The translations under genes and the position numbers were made by a program. The notes beneath the pieces are model-generated. The model searched no databases. It worked only from the letters and a program-made list of their open reading frames with translations, and was not told the origin of the DNA. A stretch of 39,811 bases of DNA, taken from positions 1-39,811 of the forward strand of contig CANNAV010000024.1 of the NCBI GenBank assembly GCA_947502585.1. The letters run 5' to 3'. This document shows, in pieces, positions 8,506-17,142 of this stretch. The stretch is from an uncultured Pseudovibrio sp. Its GTDB lineage: Bacteria; Pseudomonadota; Alphaproteobacteria; Rhizobiales; Stappiaceae. Every line of letters begins with the position of its first letter. Position 1 is the first letter of the stretch.

Positions 8506-9798
8506 TTACACAATAATCTTCTGGCTCCTCTGCTCACCAACCCCGAAAACACGTTTGTAGCGTTCTATTTCTTCCCGCGAGCCCATGGCCTTGTTGGGAT
8601 TGTCGGAGAGTTTGACCGTTGGTCTTCCATTTGCAGAAATTGCCTTACAAACCAATGAGAACGGAGCCAGAGAGTCATCTGGTACCAGTCCTCTGAAGTC
8701 GTTAGTCAGCATGGTTCCCCAACCAAAACTGCAACGGACGCGACCATGGAACTTACGCTGAAGATGAACAATCATATCTTCATCCAGACCATCAGAGAAG
8801 ATGACGCGTTTTAGGGCCGGATCTTCGCCGCAGGCTTTCCACCAGTCGATTGCAGCTTCTGCGCCTTTGACCGGATCGCCACTGTCGATGCGAATACCCG
8901 TCCACGAGGACAGCCAATCCGGAGCACGTTTCAGGAAACCTTCGGTGCCATAAGTATCTGGCAGAATGATGCGGAGGTTGCCGTCGTGCTCCTCCTGCCA
9001 ATCTTTCAGCACCTGATAGGGCGCGTCTGCCAGTTCCTCATCACTTTCCGCTAGCGCGGAGTAGACCATTGGCAGCTCATGCGCGTTGGTTCCAATGGCT
9101 TCCACCTCCCGGTGCATGGCGATCAGGCAGTTGGATGTGCCGACAAACTTCTTTCCGAGACCTTCCATCATGGCCTGCACACACCAGTCCTGCCATAAAA
9201 AGGAGTGACGGCGGCGGGTGCCGAAGTCTGCCAGAGACAGGTCTTCAGCCTTCCGCAGGCATTCGATCTTTTCCCATAGTTTCGTCATGGCGCGGGCATA
9301 CAGGACCTGCAGTTCAAACCGGCCCATGTTTTTGAGTACGGCGCGGGAGCGCAGTTCCATCAGCACAGCGAGAGCTGGCACTTCCCAGAGCATTACGGCA
9401 GGCCAGTCCCCTTCAAAGGTAAGCTCGTACTGATCGTCTTTGACTTCCAGATGATAGGGCGGCAGGCGGAGGTTTTCGAACCACTCCAGAAACTCGGCAC
9501 GGAACATGGAGCGCTTACCGTAGAACATGTTGCCACGCAGCCATGTGCTTTCCCCTCGAGACAGAGAGAGCGTGCGGATATGGTCCAGCTGGTCGCGGAG
9601 TTCTTTGTCATCAATGAGCCTCGCCAGCGGAACGTGCTGCGCTCTGTTGATGAGACTGAAGGTGACGTGCGTGTTCGGCCTGTTCAGAAAGACCGACTGC
9701 GCCATGAGCAGCTTATAGAAGTCGGTGTCGATCAAGGAGCGAATGATCGGGTCGATTTTCCAGTTGTGATTATAAACGCGGGAAGCAATATCAATCAT
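8506..9798 (-). CDS. pncB: Nicotinate phosphoribosyltransferase
   Basis: A 430-residue cytoplasmic enzyme that converts nicotinate and PRPP, with ATP, to nicotinate mononucleotide in NAD salvage (Preiss-Handler route). It has the family start LIDTDFYKLLMAQSVF, the RHSFLWQDWCVQAM segment, FVGTSNCLIA in the active-site region, and RIDSGDPVKGAEAAI and SDGLDEDMIVHL in the phosphate-binding barrel. The length matches PncB proteins of Proteobacteria. Its ATG overlaps the stop codon of the upstream nicotinamidase gene (ATGA), so the two consecutive steps of the pathway are translationally coupled. Confidence 0.95.
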   Translation of the reverse strand: MIDIASRVYNHNWKIDPIIRSLIDTDFYKLLMAQSVFLNRPNTHVTFSLINRAQHVPLARLIDDKELRDQLDHIRTLSLSRGESTWLRGNMFYGKRSMFRAEFLEWFENLRLPPYHLEVKDDQYELTFEGDWPAVMLWEVPALAVLMELRSRAVLKNMGRFELQVLYARAMTKLWEKIECLRKAEDLSLADFGTRRRHSFLWQDWCVQAMMEGLGKKFVGTSNCLIAMHREVEAIGTNAHELPMVYSALAESDEELADAPYQVLKDWQEEHDGNLRIILPDTYGTEGFLKRAPDWLSSWTGIRIDSGDPVKGAEAAIDWWKACGEDPALKRVIFSDGLDEDMIVHLQRKFHGRVRCSFGWGTMLTNDFRGLVPDDSLAPFSLVCKAISANGRPTVKLSDNPNKAMGSREEIERYKRVFGVGEQRSQKIIV

Positions 9799-10421
9799 TT
9801 TGCAACGATCTCGCCAGAGAACCTGACGCCGCAGCTTTGCATCTCATTCAATGCCTCTTTCAGGGATCCGCCCAAATCAATTGCTCTGCAGGCATCCAGA
9901 TGAACAATCACGTTAAATCCCAGTTCTGCCGCATCAACCGCTGAGAATCGCACGCAAAAATCCGTCGCCAACCCGACCATGTGCAACGTATCTACCTCCC
10001 GCTCGCGCAGGTAGGCCGACAGGCCGGTTGGGGTGGTGTGATCATTCTCGAAGAACGCGGAGTAACTGTCGATGTGTGGGCGGAAGCCTTTACGCAGGAC
10101 AAGGTCGGCGCTGTCGCTTTTAAGGTCTTTGTAAAACGCTGCGCCGTTTGTGCCCTGCACGCAATGGTTTGGCCAGAGGACTTGCGGGCCATAAGGCATT
10201 TCCGTCATGTCATAAGGCTGTTTGCCGTTGTGATTGTCTGCAAAGGATTTGTGTGCCTGCGGATGCCAGTCCTGTGTCAGCACCCTGACGGCAAACTCGT
10301 TTTGCAGCTGGTTGACCAGTGGCACGATCTGCTCACCTTGTTCAACAGCCAGAGCTCCACCCGAACAGAAATCGTTCTGAATATCAATCATAATCAGAGC
10401 TTCGTTGGTTGGTCGTGTCAT
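9795..10421 (-). CDS. pncA: Nicotinamidase
   Basis: A 208-residue isochorismatase-fold amidase that hydrolyses nicotinamide to nicotinate, supplying the substrate of the downstream pncB product. The catalytic triad is visible as Asp13 (IMIDIQNDFCSGG), Lys111 (LVLRKGFRPH) and Cys156 (GLATDFCVRFS). Metal ligands are likely Asp51, His53 and His86 (TQDWHPQAH, WPNHCVQGT). An in-frame upstream ATG at 10469 exists, but AGGAA six bases before the ATG at 10421 and the start of homology at MTRPTNEALIMIDIQ favour the shorter form. It is the first gene of the pncA-pncB pair. Confidence 0.95.
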   Translation of the reverse strand: MTRPTNEALIMIDIQNDFCSGGALAVEQGEQIVPLVNQLQNEFAVRVLTQDWHPQAHKSFADNHNGKQPYDMTEMPYGPQVLWPNHCVQGTNGAAFYKDLKSDSADLVLRKGFRPHIDSYSAFFENDHTTPTGLSAYLREREVDTLHMVGLATDFCVRFSAVDAAELGFNVIVHLDACRAIDLGGSLKEALNEMQSCGVRFSGEIVAK

Positions 10422-11132
10422 GGATGTTTCCTGTTCGCGATGCGAAATCCTGTCTAACGCAGTTCGCAAGTAAGATGGATTTGTCGAACTAAATCAGATT
10501 TCGCTTCAGCGCTCATTTTTCGAAAATCAGTACCCACTTTTCGGAGATACCCAGTTAGTTTGCAGAGCAAAATGCGATGCTTCCAGATAGGCCGAAATGG
10601 CCAGCTCGAAATATTGCGATAATCTCCTCCAAACTCAAGCAAAATATGCAGATCGTGCTGGTCTTTGAGAAGACATTCCACTATTCAGGGAGACTTGCGC
10701 CCGAACTGCTCCACAAACAGGTCAAAAGTGGAGTTCGTCCCGGTTACCGGACAGATTGATTATGTTCATTATGCAGTTCTTTTCCAAACTCTTTGTTCAA
10801 ATGCCTGCTATAGACCGTTTAGATTCCGGCGATAAATGTGTTTGAATGTACGGGCTCAATGGTTGATCAACAATGAATAGTCGGCTCGCAGGACCCAGGA
10901 TATTGCAGTCAACCTGTGCGAAGTGTGCCCTAGTTTAAACCTGCAAGCGACACAAAAGTGTTCATTCGATTTGAGCTATGTCGCAAATGACGCCACTGAA
11001 TTGAGAGTTTCTTCTGCAAACTCAAAGAATTCAAACACATGATCATGCGCAGTGACAAAACGGATCAAAGCTTTTGCACAATGATCAGTTTGACGGCAGC
11101 TATCGTTAATGCAAGATGATGCTCAACAGGCC
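10422..11132. other. Long intergenic region without a recognised gene
   Basis: About 710 bases lie between the start of pncA and the end of panB. Short frames on both strands show no family motif and no good ribosome-binding site. The part next to pncA must contain that operon's promoter, but I cannot place it. No tRNA or strong terminator hairpin is evident. It may be worn-out former coding sequence. Confidence 0.5.
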
Positions 11133-11939
11133 CTAGTAGGTTTCGTTCTCAGCCGGGAATTGCTCGCGGCGAACGTCATTTGCAAACGCCTTAACGCCCT
11201 GTTCGATCTGAGACTTCAGTTCTGCATACTTGCGCACGAACTTTGGGGTCTTGTCGAACATGCCGAGCATGTCATCGGTCACGAGGATCTGGCCATCACA
11301 ATCAACAGAAGCACCGATGCCGACAGTCGGGATTGGTATGCTATCGGAAATTTCACGGGCGACTTCGTCTTTGGTGCCTTCAACCACAACGCAGAATGCA
11401 CCAGCCTCAGCCACCTTGCGCGCACATTCCAGCTGTTCCTGGCGGCTTTCTTCACTTTTTCCGGCAACCTTGTAACCGCCCTCCACATGCAGGTATTGCG
11501 GGCGCAGGCCGATGTGAGCAACAACAGGAATACCGCGGTCTACGAGAAAGCGGATGGTTTCCGGTGCTGCGCAATTGTACTCCAGCTTGACTGCCTGACA
11601 GCCCGTTTCCTGCATCACCCGCAAGGCGTTGCGGTACGCAGCTCGTGGGCTTTCTTCAAAGGAGCCGAAAGGCATGTCAATAACCACAAGCGCGTTTTGA
11701 GAGCCGCGCATAACGGCTTTGCCGTGCATGATCATCATATCCAGCGTGACAGTCGTGGTGTCTGGCAAGCCGTGGAGCACCATACCGAGACTGTCTCCAA
11801 CCAACAACAGATCGCAGTGCTTATCCAGCATCTGTGCGATTGGTGCAGTGTAGGCCGTGAGGCAGACCAGTTTGTGATGGCCTTTTGCCTTCATGATGTC
11901 TTTAATGGTTTTCCGCAGAGTTGCAGATGTATGAGACAT
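11133..11939 (-). CDS. panB: 3-methyl-2-oxobutanoate hydroxymethyltransferase
   Basis: A 268-residue cytoplasmic enzyme that adds a hydroxymethyl group from 5,10-methylene-tetrahydrofolate to 2-oxoisovalerate, giving ketopantoate, the first committed step of pantothenate and coenzyme A synthesis. It shows the PanB signature KGHHKLVCLTAYTAPIAQML followed by D-x-x-L-V-G-D-S-L-G-M-V, then TTTVTLDMMIMHGKAV, the active-site Glu segment VKLEYN, and P-V-V-A-H-I-G-L-R-P-Q. Length is typical. It stands alone here; panC is not adjacent. A long open frame runs antisense through it but has no family features. Confidence 0.95.
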   Translation of the reverse strand: MSHTSATLRKTIKDIMKAKGHHKLVCLTAYTAPIAQMLDKHCDLLLVGDSLGMVLHGLPDTTTVTLDMMIMHGKAVMRGSQNALVVIDMPFGSFEESPRAAYRNALRVMQETGCQAVKLEYNCAAPETIRFLVDRGIPVVAHIGLRPQYLHVEGGYKVAGKSEESRQEQLECARKVAEAGAFCVVVEGTKDEVAREISDSIPIPTVGIGASVDCDGQILVTDDMLGMFDKTPKFVRKYAELKSQIEQGVKAFANDVRREQFPAENETY

Positions 11940-12264
11940 TGTTTCAGGTGCCCGTTTCGTTCATCCAAAGCAACTGGCCCTTTGTCTGGAGCAGACCAAC
12001 CGCCTTCATTCATTGTTCTCGCGCACACTCATTGCCAGTCCGCTCAACACCAGACCCGGAGTACGCTGGTAATTATCGGGGTCCGGTTTGTGCCTGTGCT
12101 TTCAGACTTATGTCTTTGTGCGACTTCACCGAAATTTATTCCCAGTCTTTAGAAATTGCGCATTGCAACATGTGCTTCATGCGCCATTATATGGAGTTTC
12201 GGAGAATATAAAATAACGTCGAGATACCCAATGGGACTTTTGGTGCGGTATGTATCATTCGCAG
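11940..12264. other. Intergenic region between panB and the AraC-type gene
   Basis: Both neighbouring genes are on the minus strand, so this stretch must hold the panB promoter and the end of the regulator transcript. No hairpin plus T-run, tRNA or conserved short gene was seen. Confidence 0.4.
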
Positions 12265-13323
12265 TTAAATTGAGGATTTCCGAAACTGGCTTGGCGTTTC
12301 TCCCGTCCATTGCTTAAATGCCCGTCGAAACACTCTTGGATCCGAGTACCCAAGCTCTGCTGCTATCTGTTCAGATGACAGGCGCGACCATAAAAGCAAT
12401 TCCATAGCCTGCGACTGGCGGATCTGAGAGAGGATATCGCGGAAGGAGACCTGAAAAGCGGTTAGTTTGCGCCGAAAACTGCGCTCACTCATGGAAAAAA
12501 CGCCCGCTATTTCCTCTATGGATGGGTTATTTTTCAGGCCACGGCGGACTTCTTCCTCTACGATTTTAAGGAAGCCCAGACGGTTGCTTTCTTCCTGAAT
12601 CATGCCTGCCAGAAGTGTTTCCACTTCCTGCAAAACAAACCTGTCTGCGGTTGCCAGCGGACGTTCCAGGTGCACTGCGTCAAAAAATATAGCATTTTTC
12701 GAAGCTCCAAAGCTGAGCGACGATCCGAGAGCTTCATGATAGAGGCTTCTCTTCTCAGGTGATGTCTGCATCATCTCAATACGCCTGATGGCTTGCCTGC
12801 TTCCTGTAATGAAGCGGACAACGCCTGCCATGGCAGCGAACAGTTCCTGCACAAAGAACGTGAGCAACACTGGCTCGTGGAACCGGCTGCGGGCACTCAT
12901 TATGAGCGCATTATCATCAGCAGGCTCAAGATCAATCTCCAGCATGCTTCCTGCCAGGCGGTGGTATCTGATGCCGAATTTAAGCGCTGCTCTTCCCGTC
13001 GGACTTGCCATAACACCAAGGCCCACGAGCCCGAGTGAGGTGATGGACTGACGGTGACCCACAGCAAGGCCGAGACTTTTATCTCCCGTCAATGCCAGTG
13101 CTTTGAGTATGATGAGCCGGCTTTGCTGATAGGTCAGGCGGGCCTCATGAGACAGATACTCTGAGGGGTCAGTGTTTTGGCCCAGGAATATCTGAGGCAG
13201 CACTTTCTGCGCAGCGATGCCGCGCTGTTCCAGCTCTTGTAACAAATAGCGCAGCAGGTGTGGTGGAACCTTTGAATGCTGTGCTACCTCTGGCGGTGCC
13301 AACTGGTTAGTTTCAGTATGCAT
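12265..13323 (-). CDS. AraC-family transcriptional regulator
   Basis: A 352-residue regulator of the subgroup with an N-terminal Arabinose_bd-like (PF12625) sensor domain and a C-terminal AraC double helix-turn-helix. The DNA-binding part begins near IEEIAGVFSMSERSFRRKL and ends with the second helix pair, SSEQIAAELGYSDPRVFRRA and FKQWTGETPSQFRKSS. I chose the ATG at 13323 because AGGAGGT lies just before it; an in-frame ATG at 13344 overlaps that site. It is transcribed away from the flavin monooxygenase-dehydrogenase pair across a gap of about 150 bases. Divergent AraC proteins of this type usually activate the neighbouring operon, so it probably controls those two genes. The inducer is unknown. 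Confidence 0.9.
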   Translation of the reverse strand: MHTETNQLAPPEVAQHSKVPPHLLRYLLQELEQRGIAAQKVLPQIFLGQNTDPSEYLSHEARLTYQQSRLIILKALALTGDKSLGLAVGHRQSITSLGLVGLGVMASPTGRAALKFGIRYHRLAGSMLEIDLEPADDNALIMSARSRFHEPVLLTFFVQELFAAMAGVVRFITGSRQAIRRIEMMQTSPEKRSLYHEALGSSLSFGASKNAIFFDAVHLERPLATADRFVLQEVETLLAGMIQEESNRLGFLKIVEEEVRRGLKNNPSIEEIAGVFSMSERSFRRKLTAFQVSFRDILSQIRQSQAMELLLWSRLSSEQIAAELGYSDPRVFRRAFKQWTGETPSQFRKSSI

Positions 13324-13470
13324 GCCACCTCCTAACGCGGTCATGCTAGCGGAAACACGGGAGTGACCGCAAGATATGACCGGATTTGTCCGGCCTGCGT
13401 CCGTATATGTCCTTCTAAACTTCCCGCATATTACCGTAGGCTAAGGTTTTCGCAGTTCGGGGAGGGAACA

Positions 13471-14853
13471 GTGGAGATTATTGATAGGGGTGACGCGGTT
13501 TGCATTGCTGGTGCAGGCCCGGCGGGACTTGTGATGGCCCGCGCATTACAACACAACGATATTGAGTGGGACCAGTTTGACCCGAACCCGGATGTGGGTG
13601 GTCTTTGGGACATCAATCACGAAGGCACGGCCATTTATGAGAGCGCACATTTTATCAGCTCTCGCAGCTTATCGGGCTTTGCGGATTTTCCTATGCCAGA
13701 GCATTTTGCAGATTATCCCAAGCACACTGAGATCCTTAAGTATTTGCATGACTTTGCAGAGGCTTATGGGCTGCGTGAGAAGATTACCTTCTCCACCAGG
13801 ATCGAAAAGCTAACCAAAACCGGGAATGATCGGTGGCAGGTTCATCTGTCTGACGGAGAGTGCCGCGAATATAAGGCTGTGGTCAGTGCTACGGGCTCGC
13901 AATGGCAAGCCAACATGCCAGAGTTGCAAGGCTCATTTGAAGGTGAAATCCGCCACAGCCAGACTTACAAAAATATTCGCGAGTTTGACGGTAAGCGGGT
14001 GCTGGTGATCGGGGCGGGCAATTCCGGTTGTGATATCGCATGTGATGCGGGTGTTATGGGGGAGAAAGCATTCATTTCCATGCGACGTGGTTATTACATC
14101 GTCCCCAAACATGTGTTTGGTATGCCAGCAGACGTATTTGCTGATGGTGGTCCTGACCTGCCTGTCTGGATGATGCGCCCGTTCTTCACATTGCTATTGC
14201 GGATGTTCAACGGCAGTCTGCAACGGTTTGGGATACCGAAGCCTGACCACAAGCTGTTTGAGACGCATCCGCTGCTCAACAGCCAGCTGGTGCATTCATT
14301 GCAGCATGGCGATGTGACGGTGAAGCCGGATGTGGACTATCTGGATGGCACACACGTGGTGTTTAAGGACGGCAGTCGGGAAGAGATTGACCTGATCCTC
14401 TGCGCCACTGGATACAACCAGTATCAGGACTTTGCGGGCACGTATTTCAGCTATGAGGGCGGACGGCCTAGGATGTTTATTCAGGCAGCCTCACGCGAGC
14501 ACAAAAACCTGTTTGGCATCAGTTATATTGAAACCAACTCCGGTGCCTACAAGCGGTTTGACTATATGGCGGGCATGGTCGCCAACTATCTGAAGGACCA
14601 GCAAGATAATCCATCTCGTGCCAGCCGGATGGAATCAATCATCCGCAGTGAAACACCCGACTTATCCGGCGGCATCAACTTTTTGAAGACGGACAGGCAT
14701 GTTGGCTACTGTGATGCCACCGCGCACACCAGGTATGTGAAGAAGCTTTACAGGCGGATGGGCTGGACCTTCCCGGAGGCCATTCGGTTTAAACGGGCTG
14801 CGCCCAAACAAAAGCGTGCTGAGAGTACAAAGAAAGCGGGGGTGGTGGCATGA
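13471..14853 (+). CDS. Flavin-containing monooxygenase (FMO/Baeyer-Villiger-like)
   Basis: A 460-residue class B flavoprotein monooxygenase using FAD, NADPH and oxygen. Residues 14-19 (GAGPAG) bind FAD, residues 156-166 (FEGEIRHSQTY) match the FMO fingerprint F-x-G-x-x-x-H-S-x-x-Y, residues 181-186 (GAGNSG) bind NADPH, and 312-315 (ATGY) is the conserved FMO C-terminal motif. The frame is open to an ATG at 13363, but I favour the GTG at 13471: GGGGAGG lies six bases upstream and the protein then begins just before the FAD fold. It overlaps the next gene by ATGA, indicating coupled action with the dehydrogenase. Substrates could be ketones, aldehydes, amines or sulfides; the sequence does not decide. 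Confidence 0.88.
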   Translation: MEIIDRGDAVCIAGAGPAGLVMARALQHNDIEWDQFDPNPDVGGLWDINHEGTAIYESAHFISSRSLSGFADFPMPEHFADYPKHTEILKYLHDFAEAYGLREKITFSTRIEKLTKTGNDRWQVHLSDGECREYKAVVSATGSQWQANMPELQGSFEGEIRHSQTYKNIREFDGKRVLVIGAGNSGCDIACDAGVMGEKAFISMRRGYYIVPKHVFGMPADVFADGGPDLPVWMMRPFFTLLLRMFNGSLQRFGIPKPDHKLFETHPLLNSQLVHSLQHGDVTVKPDVDYLDGTHVVFKDGSREEIDLILCATGYNQYQDFAGTYFSYEGGRPRMFIQAASREHKNLFGISYIETNSGAYKRFDYMAGMVANYLKDQQDNPSRASRMESIIRSETPDLSGGINFLKTDRHVGYCDATAHTRYVKKLYRRMGWTFPEAIRFKRAAPKQKRAESTKKAGVVA

Positions 14854-15764
14854 GCGCCTATCGTTTTCAGGGGCGTACGGCGGTGATCACCGGTGGCGGT
14901 GGTGACATCGCTGGGCACATCGCCAAATGTCTGCATGAGCGAGGTATGAACCTTGTTCTGGCGGACAGGAATGGCCGGACCGCACGGGAGCTTCAGGCGC
15001 AGCTGAATAACTTGCGGGTGCATGTGTTTGAAGGGGACTTGACACAGCGCGAGGAGATGACCCGGCTTTTGCAGGAGGTGGAGGAGAACTTCGGCGTGCT
15101 GGATGTTCTCATTAACAACATGGCGATCGTCAAAGTGGATCGGTTTCATGAGCGCACACCGGAAAGCATCGAGGAAGAAATTACCGTCAATATGATCGCG
15201 CCTTTAGTGCTGAGCCGACTGGCTGTGCCTTATCTGCTGAAGGGCGATGACCCACGCATCATAACAACCACCTCACTTGCTGGCATTCAGCCACTGCGCG
15301 AGACGCCTGTTTATGCCGCAACCAAGTTTGGTCTGCGCGGTGCTATGCTTTCCTTTGCACTGGATGAAGACCTGCACGGCATCAAGGTAAGTTGTGTTTT
15401 ACCAACAGCGACTGACACCTACATGCTGCGACAGGAAGCGCTTGAAGGTGGCAGCGCTCTCAACTTCATTGACGAGCCCCAGTCGCCCGGTATTGTGGCT
15501 GCCCAGTTTGTGAAACATCTGGAAAAGCCGTGTCTGGAGCGTTACCCAAAGGCCAGTGATTCCTGGCTGACACGGCTGGCCATGCTACTGCCCAATATAA
15601 TGCCGCGTATTCTGCCGTACTTTGAGAAAAGAGGACAAAAAGGCATGGCAAAATATGTAGCCTCGCTACGCAAGCAAGGACTGCTGGTTGAGGTAGATGG
15701 CAAGCTTTATCAGCGACAGCGACTGTATCTGGACAAGCCGGAAATGGAGCTGGAGAAAAGCTAA
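14850..15764 (+). CDS. Short-chain dehydrogenase/reductase
   Basis: A 304-residue classical-type SDR. The nucleotide motif at residues 14-22 reads TGGGGDIAG in place of the usual T-G-x-x-x-G-x-G, the N-N-A-G element is N-N-M-A at 89-92, and the catalytic set is Ser142 (TTTSLAGI) with Tyr155 and Lys159 (VYAATKFG). An extended C-terminus with hydrophobic and basic segments (MLLPNIMPRILPYFEKRG) suggests membrane association. The ATG overlaps the stop of the monooxygenase gene. A pathway in which an alcohol is oxidised to a ketone or aldehyde, or the reverse, alongside the monooxygenase is plausible, but the substrate is unknown. Confidence 0.88.
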   Translation: MSAYRFQGRTAVITGGGGDIAGHIAKCLHERGMNLVLADRNGRTARELQAQLNNLRVHVFEGDLTQREEMTRLLQEVEENFGVLDVLINNMAIVKVDRFHERTPESIEEEITVNMIAPLVLSRLAVPYLLKGDDPRIITTTSLAGIQPLRETPVYAATKFGLRGAMLSFALDEDLHGIKVSCVLPTATDTYMLRQEALEGGSALNFIDEPQSPGIVAAQFVKHLEKPCLERYPKASDSWLTRLAMLLPNIMPRILPYFEKRGQKGMAKYVASLRKQGLLVEVDGKLYQRQRLYLDKPEMELEKS

Positions 15765-15767
15765 ATA

Positions 15768-17081
15768 CTACAGCCTATCGCGCAGGCTATAGTAGAGCAT
15801 GCCAAGGGCCATCAGGGGCCATCGTAAATACCTGCCTCCCGGGAAGACATGGGTCGGGACTTTTTCCATGATGTCAAACCGGCTGGCCTGGCCGTCAATG
15901 GCCTCTGCCATGAGTTGTCCTGCCAGTGTTGCCATGGCAACACCGTGGCCGGAAAAACCGCTGGCGTTGAGCATGTTGGGGGCAAGTTTGGCGAAATACG
16001 GCATGCGGTTGAGCGTGATTCCCAGCGTACCGCCCCAGCCGTATTCGATGGAGATGTCCCTGAGCTGCGGGTAGACCTGCAACATGGGTTTGCGAACAAA
16101 CGCTTTGATATCTTGCGGGAACTGGAAGCTGTAACTTTCTCCTCCTCCAAACAAGAGGCGGTTGTCTGCGGACAGGCGGTAGTAATTGATCACGAACCGG
16201 GAGTCTGCCACAGCCACATCATTGGAGATCAGTGAGCGGGCCAGGTCTTCGCCCAGAGGTTCGGTGGCAATGATATAGTTATTGATGGGCATGACCCGCG
16301 CTGCGACGCGCTTTTCAAGGCTATCAATATAGCCGTTACAGGCGAAGACCAGGTAACGCGCAGTGACTTGTCCATTGACGAGCTTCAGCCTGGCTGGCTC
16401 CCCTTTTTCAATCTCCAGCACCTCAGAATTTTCAAAGATTTGCACGCCAGCATTCTGGCAGGCTTCAGCAAGACCCAGCACGAAGTTGAGCGGGTGCAGG
16501 TGAGCTGCCCCCATATCCAGCATGCCGCCATGATACGCTGTTGTACTGAGAAACTCTTGTACCTGAGCTTTATCGACAAAACGAATTTCTTCGTAACCAT
16601 AAGTATTTGCGAGCTTCTCAGCATATGCTTTGCTGTGACTTACATAACTTTTTTTGTGATCGGCATGGAGGATACCCGGTTTCAGGTCGCATTGGATCTG
16701 ATGTTTGGCGATGAGGTCTTTCGTCAGGGATTTTGCAGTTTCGGCTATACTCCAGAGTTCTTTGGCGCAACCCGGACCAACAAGGCTTTCCAACTCGTCC
16801 TGATCTCTCCGCTGACCGCTGCCAAGTTGGCCACCGTTGCGGCCCGAGGCTCCCCAACCAACACGGTGGGCGTCGAGAAGGTGGACTTTGTAGCCACGCC
16901 CGGCCAGATGCAAGGCAGCTGACAGGCCAGCATAGCCAGCGCCGATGATGCAGACGTCGCAGGTCTGCTCTCCTTCCATTACAGGAAAGGAGAGTTGTTT
17001 GTTTGCAGTTGCAGCGTAGTAGGAGGCAGGGTAATGCCCTGCCTTGTCATTGCTGTGAAGAAAACTTTGCGAAATAGCCAT
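15768..17081 (-). CDS. FAD-dependent oxidoreductase, PuuB/OrdL-like
   Basis: A 437-residue DAO-superfamily flavoenzyme resembling gamma-glutamylputrescine oxidase. The N-terminal region has the Rossmann motif CIIGAGYAGLSAALHLAGRG and then GWGASGRNGGQLGSGQRRDQ, which is strongly characteristic of the PuuB/OrdL group. The C-terminal part has GGTLGITLNRMPYFAK and SGFSGHGVAMATLAGQLMAE, which close the FAD site. I chose the ATG at 17081 (CAGGGA just upstream) rather than the far upstream in-frame ATG at 17177, which overlaps the preceding gene. It lies 61 bases after a class I glutamine amidotransferase on the same strand. The expected role is oxidation of a secondary or glutamylated amine, but no gamma-glutamylpolyamine synthetase is adjacent. 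Confidence 0.87.
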   Translation of the reverse strand: MAISQSFLHSNDKAGHYPASYYAATANKQLSFPVMEGEQTCDVCIIGAGYAGLSAALHLAGRGYKVHLLDAHRVGWGASGRNGGQLGSGQRRDQDELESLVGPGCAKELWSIAETAKSLTKDLIAKHQIQCDLKPGILHADHKKSYVSHSKAYAEKLANTYGYEEIRFVDKAQVQEFLSTTAYHGGMLDMGAAHLHPLNFVLGLAEACQNAGVQIFENSEVLEIEKGEPARLKLVNGQVTARYLVFACNGYIDSLEKRVAARVMPINNYIIATEPLGEDLARSLISNDVAVADSRFVINYYRLSADNRLLFGGGESYSFQFPQDIKAFVRKPMLQVYPQLRDISIEYGWGGTLGITLNRMPYFAKLAPNMLNASGFSGHGVAMATLAGQLMAEAIDGQASRFDIMEKVPTHVFPGGRYLRWPLMALGMLYYSLRDRL

Positions 17082-17142
17082 GTATATCCCTGATGAGAAC
17101 CAGGCTTCAAACCCGAGCCCCGAAAACAGCACCGGGCAAAAA

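Noticed and set aside
10454..10759. Short frames on both strands upstream of pncA
   Set aside because: No ribosome-binding site with suitable spacing and no family similarity that I can recognise.
11109..12152. Open frame of 347 codons on the plus strand, antisense to panB
   Set aside because: It has no family motif, is rich in Cys and His as expected of a shadow frame, and panB on the other strand is beyond doubt.
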